Below, piece after piece: positions 26,112 to 34,592 of a DNA stretch of 64,000 bases. A program made the translations under genes and the position numbers. The notes beneath the pieces are model-generated. The model searched no databases, was not told the DNA's origin, and saw nothing but the letters and a program-made list of their open reading frames with translations. The stretch's first letter is position 1. Every line of letters starts with the position of its first letter. Origin of the DNA: Ruminococcus sp. 210702-SL.1.03 (lineage in GTDB: Bacteria > Bacillota > Clostridia > Oscillospirales > Ruminococcaceae); contig NZ_JAJCLZ010000012.1 in assembly GCF_020559915.1 (NCBI RefSeq), positions 32,304 to 96,303 on the forward strand, read 5' to 3'.

Positions 26112-27862
26112 TAAAACTGCTGAAAAACTTGCGCCGCCGCGAAAAGTTGATGGCGCTTGTCTGCTTGGTTTTCGTGGTGTGTCAGGTGTATTTCGATCTG
26201 CGTCTGCCCGATTACATGACCGAGCTTACCGTGCTGATAAAAACATCCGGCACTACCGCCGACATCGTGAATATCGGCTTGAAAATGCTTGGATGCACCG
26301 CCGTGAGTGCTCTGCTAGCCGTCGCTTGCGGTTATTTTGCTTCAAAGACCGCCTCGGGGCTCAGCTTCGCCGTGCGCGAAAAGCTTTTCCACCACGTAAT
26401 GGATATAGGCAGCGAGGAAATGCAGGATTTCTCGATACCCAGCCTTATAACCCGCACCACGAACGACATCACGCAGATACAGATGATAGTTGCGATGGGC
26501 TTGCAGATGATGATAAAAGCGCCGATAATGGCGGTCTGGGCGATAATAAAAATTCTCGGCAAAAGCTGGCAGCTCTCTGCGGTCACCGCGGCTTTCGTGG
26601 TCGTGCTGATAGTCAGCATTTTCCTCATCATGAGCAGCTGTATACCGCGCTTTCGCCTTGTGCAGAAAATGACGGATAAGATCAACCGCGTAGCGCGCGA
26701 AAACCTCAACGGCATAAACGTAGTGCACGCTTTCAACGCCGAGAAATTTCAGAATGATAAATTCGACGAGCCGAATATGGGCATGATGCAGCTTCAGATG
26801 AAAAACCAAAAGCTCTTTGCCCTCGTTCAGCCGACTATGGGGCTGGGCATGAACGGTTTGGCGCTCGCAATATACTGGGTCGGCGCGGCGCTTGTCAACA
26901 ACATCGCCCTTACCGACCCCGCCGCGCGCCTTTCGATGTTCAGCGAGGTGCTGGTTTTCAGCACTTACGCGACCTACGTCGTGATGTCATTCATGATGCT
27001 CGTCATGATATTTATGCTCCTCCCGCAGGCGCAGGTGTCGGCTGAGCGTATCAACGATGTGCTCGAGCGCGAGGCTAACGTAAAAGAGGGCGGCGTGCAG
27101 CAGGGCAGCGAGGTCGGCACGGTGGAGTTCAAAAACGTTTCCTTCCGCTATCCGCACGCTTCCTCCGAACAGCTCAGCGGCATAAACGTCCGCGTGGAAA
27201 AGGGCGAAACACTCGCGGTCATCGGCGCTACGGGCAGCGGCAAGACTACCCTAGTCAGCCTAATCCCGCGCTTCTTCGATGCGACCTCGGGCGAGGTGCT
27301 TGTGGACGGCGTAAACGTCAAGGATTACACTTTCGCCGCGCTGTATGATAAGCTCGGCTACGTCACGCAAAAAGCCGTGCTCTTCTCGGGCACTGTTCGC
27401 GAAAACGTATTTTTCGGCGAGAGCGCTCACCAGTTCGACGACGCAGACCTTGGATCTGCAATAGAGATTTCGCAGGCAAAAGAGTTTGTCGATAAGCTTG
27501 AGGGCGGCAGCGATTACGCGATAGCGCAGATGGGCAGAAACGTTTCGGGTGGTCAGAAGCAGCGCCTTTCGATAGCGCGTGCGCTGGCGCGTAAGCCTGA
27601 GATACTTATTTTTGACGACTCGTTCTCGGCGCTCGATTACCGTACTGACGCGAAGCTCCGCGAGGGTCTGAACAAGCAGCTCGCAGGCTCGACAAAAATA
27701 ATCGTCGCGCAGCGTATAAGCACTATTCGCCACGCAGATAAGATAGCCGTGCTAGACCGCGGTGAGATGGTCGGCTTGGGCACACACGAAGAACTTATGA
27801 AAAATTGCAGCGTTTACCGCGAGATAGCTACCTCGCAGCTCAGCGCGAGCGAATTGGCGTAA
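26108..27862 (+). CDS. ABC exporter half-transporter (subunit with degenerate Walker B)
   Basis: A 584-residue fusion of a six-helix ABC transmembrane domain (residues 1-320) and a nucleotide-binding domain. Walker A is GATGSGKTT, the signature is VSGGQ, and Walker B reads LIFDDSFSALD. Asp therefore replaces the catalytic Glu, the hallmark of the degenerate site in heterodimeric exporters (as in TM287/288 or BmrCD). It pairs with the next gene, 13 bases downstream. Expected role: export of a drug, lipid or peptide. Substrate unknown. Confidence 0.9.
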   Translation: MIKLLKNLRRREKLMALVCLVFVVCQVYFDLRLPDYMTELTVLIKTSGTTADIVNIGLKMLGCTAVSALLAVACGYFASKTASGLSFAVREKLFHHVMDIGSEEMQDFSIPSLITRTTNDITQIQMIVAMGLQMMIKAPIMAVWAIIKILGKSWQLSAVTAAFVVVLIVSIFLIMSSCIPRFRLVQKMTDKINRVARENLNGINVVHAFNAEKFQNDKFDEPNMGMMQLQMKNQKLFALVQPTMGLGMNGLALAIYWVGAALVNNIALTDPAARLSMFSEVLVFSTYATYVVMSFMMLVMIFMLLPQAQVSAERINDVLEREANVKEGGVQQGSEVGTVEFKNVSFRYPHASSEQLSGINVRVEKGETLAVIGATGSGKTTLVSLIPRFFDATSGEVLVDGVNVKDYTFAALYDKLGYVTQKAVLFSGTVRENVFFGESAHQFDDADLGSAIEISQAKEFVDKLEGGSDYAIAQMGRNVSGGQKQRLSIARALARKPEILIFDDSFSALDYRTDAKLREGLNKQLAGSTKIIVAQRISTIRHADKIAVLDRGEMVGLGTHEELMKNCSVYREIATSQLSASELA

Positions 27863-27875
27863 GGAGGGGACTGAC

Positions 27876-29645
27876 ATGAGAAAAAATAAAGACGGCGGTA
27901 TACGCACAGCCGTGCCGCGCCTTTCGGAATATCTGCACGGCGACATCGGCGTGGTGATCCTCGCCCTCGTCCTCGCGGCGCTCAGCGCGGTCATGACGAT
28001 AATCGGCCCGAACAAGATCGGCGATATGGCGACGATAATGTCAGACGGTCTGCTCGGCGGCATCGACCTCGGCAAGATCGCGAAGATAGGCATTTTCCTC
28101 GCGGCGATATACCTGCTCAGCGCGCTTTTCGGCTTCGTTCAGCATTACATCATGGCGGTGGTAACGCTGAAAATGTCCTACCGTATGCGCGGCGAGCTTT
28201 CGGAAAAGATCAACCGCGTGCCGCAGAAATATTTTAACACCCACACGCAGGGCGACATACTCAGCCGCATGACTAACGACGTTTCCACCCTCCAGCAGGG
28301 TCTGACAAACAGTCTGCCGACCATAATCAGCGCGGCAACGCAGTTCGTCGGCTGCCTTATCATGATGTTCGCGACCCAGTGGCGGCTGGCGCTCATCTCG
28401 CTGGCGGTAACGTTCGTCGGCATGGGATTGGTGGTGCTGATAATGTCGCGCTCGCAGCGCTTTTTCGCGGCGCGCCAGAAAAGTCTGGGCGAGCTAAACG
28501 GCTTTGTCGAAGAAATGTACTCGGGTCACGAGGTCGTCCGCATCAGCCGCGCTGAGCGCAAGGTGCTCTCGCATTTCGATAGCCTGAACGCCGCTGTCTA
28601 CGACGCTAACTGGCGTTCGCAGTTCCTTTCCGGCGTAATGCAGCCGCTCATGAACATCATCGGCAACATCGCCTACGTTGCAGTGTGCGTGGTCGGCTCT
28701 ATCCTCGCGATGAACGGAACGATAGAGTTCGGCGTGATAGTTTCGTTCATTCTCTACGTCCGCCTTTTCACCACCCCGCTCACGCAGATAGCGCAGGGCA
28801 TGACGAATATGCAGACGGCTTCCGCTTCGGCGCACCGCATTTTCGACTTCCTCGAAAGCGAAGAGATGGCTGACGAAAGCGAAAAGACCGCCGAGCTGCC
28901 CGAAATTCGCGGCAAAGTAAGCTTCGAGCACGTCCGTTTCAGCTACCCCGATACGCCCGATAAGGTCATAATCAACGACTTTTCGGCGGAGGTTTGCCCC
29001 GGTCAGAAGGTCGCGATAGTCGGCCCTACCGGCGCTGGCAAGACCACGATGGTCAATTTGCTGATGCGCTTTTACGAGATCGGCAGCGGCAAAATAAAGA
29101 TCGACGGTGTGCCGATAACCGAGCTTACGCGCGAAAAAGTGCACGAGCTTTTCAGCATGGTGCTGCAAGACACTTGGCTTTTCGAGGGCACAGTTCGCGA
29201 AAATCTGGTCTACAATATGCAGGGCATTACTGACGAGCAGTTGGAGCAGGTCTGCCGCGCCTGCGGACTGGATAAATTTGTACACTCGCTGCCGAACGGT
29301 TTCGATACCGTGCTTTCCGAAAGCGCCTCTATCTCGGCTGGTCAGAAACAGCTTCTCACGATAGCCCGCGCGATGCTGCAAAACGCGCCGATGCTCATTC
29401 TCGACGAGGCGACATCCTCGGTCGATACCCGCACCGAGCTGATAATACAGCGTGCGATGGACGAGTTGACGAAAGGCAGAACTAGCTTTGTTATCGCTCA
29501 CAGACTATCCACAATAAAGAACTCCGACCTCATACTGGTAATGAAAGACGGCGACGTTATCGAAAGCGGTACTCACAACGAGCTGATGGAGCGCGGCGGC
29601 TTCTACGCCGAGCTTTACAACAGCCAGTTTGAGCAAGCATCGTAA
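27876..29645 (+). CDS. ABC exporter half-transporter (catalytic partner)
   Basis: Second half of the heterodimeric exporter, 589 residues. There are six transmembrane helices, then Walker A GPTGAGKTT, signature SISAGQ and a canonical Walker B LILDEATSSVD with the catalytic Glu. The signature has SAGQ in place of SGGQ, so one composite site combines a normal Walker B with the other subunit's SGGQ. The two genes are translated in tandem after marR. A bidirectional terminator lies just downstream. Confidence 0.92.
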   Translation: MRKNKDGGIRTAVPRLSEYLHGDIGVVILALVLAALSAVMTIIGPNKIGDMATIMSDGLLGGIDLGKIAKIGIFLAAIYLLSALFGFVQHYIMAVVTLKMSYRMRGELSEKINRVPQKYFNTHTQGDILSRMTNDVSTLQQGLTNSLPTIISAATQFVGCLIMMFATQWRLALISLAVTFVGMGLVVLIMSRSQRFFAARQKSLGELNGFVEEMYSGHEVVRISRAERKVLSHFDSLNAAVYDANWRSQFLSGVMQPLMNIIGNIAYVAVCVVGSILAMNGTIEFGVIVSFILYVRLFTTPLTQIAQGMTNMQTASASAHRIFDFLESEEMADESEKTAELPEIRGKVSFEHVRFSYPDTPDKVIINDFSAEVCPGQKVAIVGPTGAGKTTMVNLLMRFYEIGSGKIKIDGVPITELTREKVHELFSMVLQDTWLFEGTVRENLVYNMQGITDEQLEQVCRACGLDKFVHSLPNGFDTVLSESASISAGQKQLLTIARAMLQNAPMLILDEATSSVDTRTELIIQRAMDELTKGRTSFVIAHRLSTIKNSDLILVMKDGDVIESGTHNELMERGGFYAELYNSQFEQAS

Positions 29646-29662
29646 TATAAATATTTGAACAC

Positions 29663-29703
29663 AAAAAAGCGGAGCGCTCGCAACTGAACGCTCCGTTTTT
29701 TTT
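29663..29703. terminator. Bidirectional terminator between ABC operon and cohesin-like gene
   Basis: Stem cggagcg/cgctccg with a 12-base loop, A-run before and T-run after, between convergent genes. Confidence 0.85.
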
Positions 29704-29707
29704 ATAA

Positions 29708-31060
29708 TTACTTTTCTTCGTTTTCGTTAGACTCTTCGTCCTTGGCGGCCTCCGCTTCGGGCTCGGACTCTTCATATTCCTCGGCTTCTTCCTCAGAATA
29801 TTCCTCAGTTTCCTCTTCTGATTCAGCCTCTTTGTACTCTTCCGTATCGGCTTCGTCAGCTTCCGCAACTTCCTCTTCATCGCCCTCGGTATCTTCACTG
29901 CGGTCGGGCTCTTCAGGGAAGAAATCGTCGTCATCTATCGGCGTTTGCGGCTCTTTCTCAGGCTTCGGCTTGATATTGCTCTTCAGCGCGTAACGCTTGT
30001 ACGGATTGCCGAATACCGCAAAATACTCGATTATCAGCGCCGCTATCGCGAGCAGCACCAACAAGAATATCACGAATTTCTTAGTGCGCTCCGAGCTGCC
30101 GCTTTCGGTCTTGGTAACAGATGTCGCGTTCGTGTCGGCGGCGTTTTCTATCGTCGCACCCGCTTCCGCAGCGCTCTCGGTCTGCGTAACAGCGCTCTGC
30201 GTGGAGATGACTAATCTGTAATATTTGAACGTGCCGTCGTTAAATTCAACAGTCATGTTGGTAAGACCCTCGGCGAGTGTGGATATGCCCTTGTCGTCAG
30301 CGGTCGCGAGCGAGCCGTCCTCAAAAGTCACGCTCTTTACGTCTTTCAGACCCAGCGAGCTGAAAGTTATCGTCTGGTCGCTTTTCGCAACGCGCAGCTC
30401 GGTGTACATCGACTCGTCAGCGGAAGCGTCGGCAGGCACAGCGCCCTCTATCTGGATTATTGTTCCATCGGCGGTCGCGGTTATCGACTGTGAATCTCCA
30501 TCAAGTATCGAATTTACAGTTATATACAGTACGGACGAGCGCACGGTCGGGTCAAGTATCTGAAAATCTATCGTCAGATAGTCGCCGTCGTACTCCGAGC
30601 CGGCAGTGTTGGTGTAAATGTACTGAAATACGCCAGAGCCCATGTCGGTCGCGGCAGCCTCGCCGCCCGCTTCCTCGTGCACCTGATTGCCCGTAACTTT
30701 GAAAACGTCAGCGTCGTAATTTATCGTGATGTCCGCCGCGGTTATCGGCTTTTTGTTCTTGATCTTCAGCGCCGCCGAAAACTTCATGTCCTTGATCTTT
30801 GTCGGCGTCAGCGAAACCACTGTCGGGTGGTCTTGTGTGGGGTCGGTGGAAGAAGTTTCCGTGTCGTATGTGCCGTAACCCGTGTAGGTGTCGTCGTATG
30901 TATAGTCCGTATCGGTGTTGTAATCGTAATTATAGTCGTTGTAATCGCCGTAGCCGTAATCGGTATTGTAGTCCTCGTAACCATAGTCGGCAAAAGCTGT
31001 CAGCGCGCCCGCCGAGAGGAAAACCGCGGCTGCTGCGGCGGCAATTATTTTTGATCTCAT
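29708..31060 (-). CDS. Cohesin-like, single-pass membrane protein with YD-rich and acidic regions
   Basis: A 450-residue surface protein. In order: signal peptide (1-24); a Tyr/Asp-rich segment (25-75) of short Y-x-D-Y repeats; a cohesin-like beta-sandwich (about 90-210) with DMKFSAALKIKN and ITINYDADVFKVTG patterns; a second beta domain ending near 285; one transmembrane helix near 315-340 (FVIFLLVLLAIAALIIEYF); and a cytoplasmic tail of about 100 residues that is almost entirely acidic. The cohesin fold would recruit dockerin or carbohydrate-active partners, but no dockerin gene is seen here. The family call is from pattern only. The gene has its own promoter (31110-31138). Confidence 0.6.
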   Translation of the reverse strand: MRSKIIAAAAAAVFLSAGALTAFADYGYEDYNTDYGYGDYNDYNYDYNTDTDYTYDDTYTGYGTYDTETSSTDPTQDHPTVVSLTPTKIKDMKFSAALKIKNKKPITAADITINYDADVFKVTGNQVHEEAGGEAAATDMGSGVFQYIYTNTAGSEYDGDYLTIDFQILDPTVRSSVLYITVNSILDGDSQSITATADGTIIQIEGAVPADASADESMYTELRVAKSDQTITFSSLGLKDVKSVTFEDGSLATADDKGISTLAEGLTNMTVEFNDGTFKYYRLVISTQSAVTQTESAAEAGATIENAADTNATSVTKTESGSSERTKKFVIFLLVLLAIAALIIEYFAVFGNPYKRYALKSNIKPKPEKEPQTPIDDDDFFPEEPDRSEDTEGDEEEVAEADEADTEEYKEAESEEETEEYSEEEAEEYEESEPEAEAAKDEESNENEEK

Positions 31061-31109
31061 GCTACCAATCCTTTTTAACTTTCCTTAATTTGCGTTTCCA
31101 CATACTTTA

Positions 31110-31138
31110 ATTATACAATATCCGCCGCGCTATGTCAA
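31110..31138 (-). promoter_or_regulatory. Promoter of the cohesin-like gene
   Basis: Minus-strand TTGACA (31138-31133), 17-base spacer, TATAAT (31115-31110). Confidence 0.85.
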
Positions 31139-31278
31139 CCCCTTTTTTATGGTAATACGCTGAAAACGGCATATACGGCGGACAACTGTTAATCTATAGT
31201 TAATCAAAGCATTGCAATATGTTCTTATTATTGTGATAAAATATACTAAAATCTGTTTGGAAGAAGGAGATCTGTACT

Positions 31279-31725
31279 ATGGGCGGACTTGATATTTTTA
31301 ATATTTCCGAGCGCGTTTCGGGCTTTATGATGTTTGTTTTTCTGCTGCGTACAGTGCTGCTATTCGGCGGCATTTTAGTCTGCCGCTACGGCATTGTAAT
31401 GCTTTGGGAACTTCGTCCCGTTCGCAAAAAGCGCTACTCCACCGTTGTCGAAGCCACCGTCACCGAGGTCACTGAGGAAAACCGTTCCGCTTCGATGAAC
31501 CGTTACCTCATGCCGCGCTTCGAGTACGAGCAGGAGGGCGAGGTCAAGTACTTCATGCCGCGCGAGGCGTATCGTCCCTGCCGACTGAAACAGGGCGGAA
31601 AAGTAAAGCTCTGCCTCGGCGAAAAGGGCAAATTCCGCACTATCCGCAGCGAGGTAACGCTCGCAAAAGCGCTCATCTTCACGATAGTGGGTCTGGCGAT
31701 CGCTCTGCTGACAATCTTATTATAA
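31279..31725 (+). CDS. DUF3592-like membrane protein
   Basis: A 148-residue protein with two hydrophobic segments (about 15-40 and 128-148) enclosing a beta-rich domain. The segment YSTVVEATVTEVTEE...MPRFEYEQEGEVKYF is of the kind found in DUF3592 proteins, which have a small domain between two membrane helices. The biochemical role of this group is unknown. A TTGCAA/TAAAAT-like promoter lies near 31212-31242. A terminator follows the gene. It is not obviously linked to yfhO, which has a separate upstream -10 box. Confidence 0.6.
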   Translation: MGGLDIFNISERVSGFMMFVFLLRTVLLFGGILVCRYGIVMLWELRPVRKKRYSTVVEATVTEVTEENRSASMNRYLMPRFEYEQEGEVKYFMPREAYRPCRLKQGGKVKLCLGEKGKFRTIRSEVTLAKALIFTIVGLAIALLTILL

Positions 31726-31738
31726 AGGTATAGATTTT

Positions 31739-31772
31739 CCCGCTGACTTTTCACGGTCGGCGGGAGTTTTTT
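31739..31772 (+). terminator. Terminator after DUF3592-like gene
   Basis: Inverted repeat cccgctgac/ggtcggcggg followed by AGTTTTTT. Confidence 0.75.
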
Positions 31773-31863
31773 CGCTATGTTACAAATCAACAGTTTTTTT
31801 GCGGATTTTTGGATAATGTTACAAATTTGTTTCCGAGATGTAGAAAATTCGCTGAAGATGTGC

Positions 31864-31869
31864 TATAAT
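31864..31869 (+). promoter_or_regulatory. Likely -10 box of the yfhO operon
   Basis: A TATAAT about 42 bases before the yfhO start, with only a weak -35 (TAGAAA) 17 bases upstream. A perfect -10 without a -35 hints at activation or a different sigma factor. Confidence 0.5.
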
Positions 31870-31910
31870 GAATTTATATAAATAATCCCCGCAAAAGAGA
31901 GGCAATCAAA

Positions 31911-34580
31911 ATGAAGATCAAAGGCAGTAAAATAGTGCATTACGCGTCGATAATTTTCCCCGCATTTTTCGTAATGTACTTCATGATGGTATTTTATTAC
32001 CAAAACAGTATGTATCCGTTTGGAACACGTTCCCTTTCCTGGTGCGATATGTCGCAGCAGGTAGTTCCTCTGCTCAACCAGTTTAAGGATATTTTAGACG
32101 GCAAAAGCGGTTTTTTCCTTAACATGAAAAATTCGGGCGGAATGAACTTTTTCGGCGTGTTCTTTTTCTTTTTGGCAAGCCCGTTCACATTCCTCGTGAA
32201 ATTTGTCGATAAGGCGGATATGATGATGTTCGCGAATGTGCTCGTCGCGCTGAAAATGTCGGTCGCGGCGTTCACGGCTTCGCTCTGCTTCACCCTCTGC
32301 CGCAAAAAGCTCGACCCATTTTCTGTAATGCTTCTCAGCGTGATGTACCCGCTATCAGGCTACGCGATGATGTATTTTCAAAATATTATCTGGCTTGACA
32401 TGATGTACCTTTTCCCACTGTTGATGATCGCGCTGGATAGGATAACGCGCAGGCAAAAGCCGCTTATGTACATATTCGTGCTCTCATCAATGGTGGTAGT
32501 CAACTACTATATCAGCTATATGGTGGTAATTTTCATACTGCTATTTACAGTTGTGTATATTCTTGGAGCACACAGCCATGAATTTTGCAGCCGCGTCTGC
32601 CGCGATATACTTGTCGGTTCGGCAATCTCTGCACTGCTGACGGCAGTGGTCTGGCTGCCCTCGCTGCTCCAGTATTTAAGCTCGGGCAGGGGTGAAACCA
32701 CGATAGTTGATTCGATAGTCGGCTCGGACTTCATCACCAATTTCTTTACGATTTTGCCAATGCTTTTCTGCTCGGCGTTCGCCATAGTGATAACCGTTAC
32801 GGACATCGCCGTTCGCGGCGATCACAGCGCGCGGAACAAGCGCCTTATCCTCCTGCTTTGCTTAACGCTGATACCGATGTTTATCGAGCCTATAAACAAA
32901 ATGTGGCATACTGGCAACTATATGTCATTTCCGTATAGATTTGGATTTATAACCATCTTCCTTATGCTCTTCTGCGCGGCATATTCCCTCGAAAAACCCG
33001 TTGAGTTTAAGAAAAATTTACCTGTCAACATCGTAACGCTCGCGGTCTGCGGCGTTGCGGCGGCGCTGGCGTTCTACTACATGAACACCCTCGCCGACAA
33101 GAAAAAAGAGGAGATCAGCCGTTTCTCGCGCACCCTTTGGGGCGATCTGGAGTCGTTCAAATGGCTTATTTCGGTGTTCCTGATCGTGCTGGCGATATAC
33201 GGAATGGCACACTTTTTCTACCGCAAAGGTTTTATTCACAAGACCGTTTTCCTGTCGTTCTGCGCGATAGTTTTCGTCGGCGAGAGCTTTTTCAGCAGCG
33301 GCGTTTACATCGGCTACCCCGCGATGCACAATGAGGAGATCAACAAAAGCCAGTCAGAAGCTTACGACCTTGCTGACCGCATTGACGACGACGATTTTTA
33401 CCGCGTGAAATCCTATGCGAAATTTTACAATAACAACATGATCGGAGCGCTGGGTTATGATACCATTTCACACTACACCTCGCTGAACGACCGCAATTTC
33501 ATGTTCACAATGAAGCGGCTTGGTTACAGCGGCGTTTGGATGGAAACTCTTGCCGTCGATGGCACGCGCCTTACCGACGCTATGCTTTCGATAAAGTACG
33601 AGATCAACGGCGGCTGCGACGGCAGCAGTATTATTTACCAGTCAAAAGCGGGACGCATAGAGCATTTGCCAAACTACCTGCCTATGGGTCTGCTGGCAGA
33701 TAAAGGCTCACTAGACGGTAAGGAAGATCTGCCCGATGAACTTGACCGCATTGGCGTTCAGCAATATATGAGCGAGGCGCTGCTCGGCGAAAACCTTGTG
33801 ACAAGGTACGAGCCGACCGGCGAACTGACGAAAAAAGACGGTAAATACACATTCCACATGGGAGATACAGTAACTTACGAATTCGATGTTGACGGCACCT
33901 GTGCGCTTTATGCGGATTGCTTCGATGAGCTTACAAATCATCTCTCCGAGCCTATATTTGATGCGTTCGACATCTCGGTGAACTCATCAGTTGCACGCAC
34001 AAATTATCCTAATTCGTCAAATAATGGTTTGTATTGCCTCGGCGATTTCAAGAATGAAAGCGTTAAGGTGACATTTAAATGCAAGAAAGACATTACCTGC
34101 GCTTCGTTCGGGCTAATGAGCATCGACACCGCGCGGCTGAAAGCGCTTTGCAAGTCGGCGCAAGGCGTTGGGCTTACGGACGTGAACAATGGCATGAAGG
34201 GCAGTTGCAAGCTTGATAAGGCGCAAACTTGCTTTGTTAGCCTGCCATATTCGGATAATTATGCCATTAAAGTCAACGGCAAAATGGTCGATTACAGCCG
34301 CGCACTTTCCGGATTCATAAGTTTTGATCTCAAAAAGGGAAATAATGACATCGAAATAAGCTTCATACCGAAAGGATTTGCGGCGGGAGCGGCTATCTCC
34401 TGCATCGGAGTTGCGGCGCTCGCGGCGTACATCGTGTTCCGCAAGAAGCTTGAAAAGCCGCTGAAATGCGACAATGCGGCAAAATTCATCATGTTAGCGG
34501 TATCAGCGTTTGTGGCTTTGGTGGTATATATCGTACCAATTGTTATCTATATTGTTAAAATCACAACAAAATTCCAATAG
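31911..34580 (+). CDS. YfhO-family membrane protein
   Basis: A very large polytopic protein (889 residues) with about 13 N-terminal hydrophobic helices followed by a large extracellular domain and a last helix pair at the C-terminus. The N-terminus (YYQNSMYPFGTRSLSWCDMSQQ) has the GT-C-like pattern of the YfhO family, some of which transfer sugars to lipoteichoic acid. The first extracytoplasmic loop has the acidic pair expected for a GT-C catalytic site. A predicted 300-residue ectodomain follows. It is followed after 12 bases by the secreted beta-helix protein. Role inferred: cell-envelope glycosylation. Confidence 0.8.
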   Translation: MKIKGSKIVHYASIIFPAFFVMYFMMVFYYQNSMYPFGTRSLSWCDMSQQVVPLLNQFKDILDGKSGFFLNMKNSGGMNFFGVFFFFLASPFTFLVKFVDKADMMMFANVLVALKMSVAAFTASLCFTLCRKKLDPFSVMLLSVMYPLSGYAMMYFQNIIWLDMMYLFPLLMIALDRITRRQKPLMYIFVLSSMVVVNYYISYMVVIFILLFTVVYILGAHSHEFCSRVCRDILVGSAISALLTAVVWLPSLLQYLSSGRGETTIVDSIVGSDFITNFFTILPMLFCSAFAIVITVTDIAVRGDHSARNKRLILLLCLTLIPMFIEPINKMWHTGNYMSFPYRFGFITIFLMLFCAAYSLEKPVEFKKNLPVNIVTLAVCGVAAALAFYYMNTLADKKKEEISRFSRTLWGDLESFKWLISVFLIVLAIYGMAHFFYRKGFIHKTVFLSFCAIVFVGESFFSSGVYIGYPAMHNEEINKSQSEAYDLADRIDDDDFYRVKSYAKFYNNNMIGALGYDTISHYTSLNDRNFMFTMKRLGYSGVWMETLAVDGTRLTDAMLSIKYEINGGCDGSSIIYQSKAGRIEHLPNYLPMGLLADKGSLDGKEDLPDELDRIGVQQYMSEALLGENLVTRYEPTGELTKKDGKYTFHMGDTVTYEFDVDGTCALYADCFDELTNHLSEPIFDAFDISVNSSVARTNYPNSSNNGLYCLGDFKNESVKVTFKCKKDITCASFGLMSIDTARLKALCKSAQGVGLTDVNNGMKGSCKLDKAQTCFVSLPYSDNYAIKVNGKMVDYSRALSGFISFDLKKGNNDIEISFIPKGFAAGAAISCIGVAALAAYIVFRKKLEKPLKCDNAAKFIMLAVSAFVALVVYIVPIVIYIVKITTKFQ

Positions 34581-34592
34581 GAGGCAGACAAA

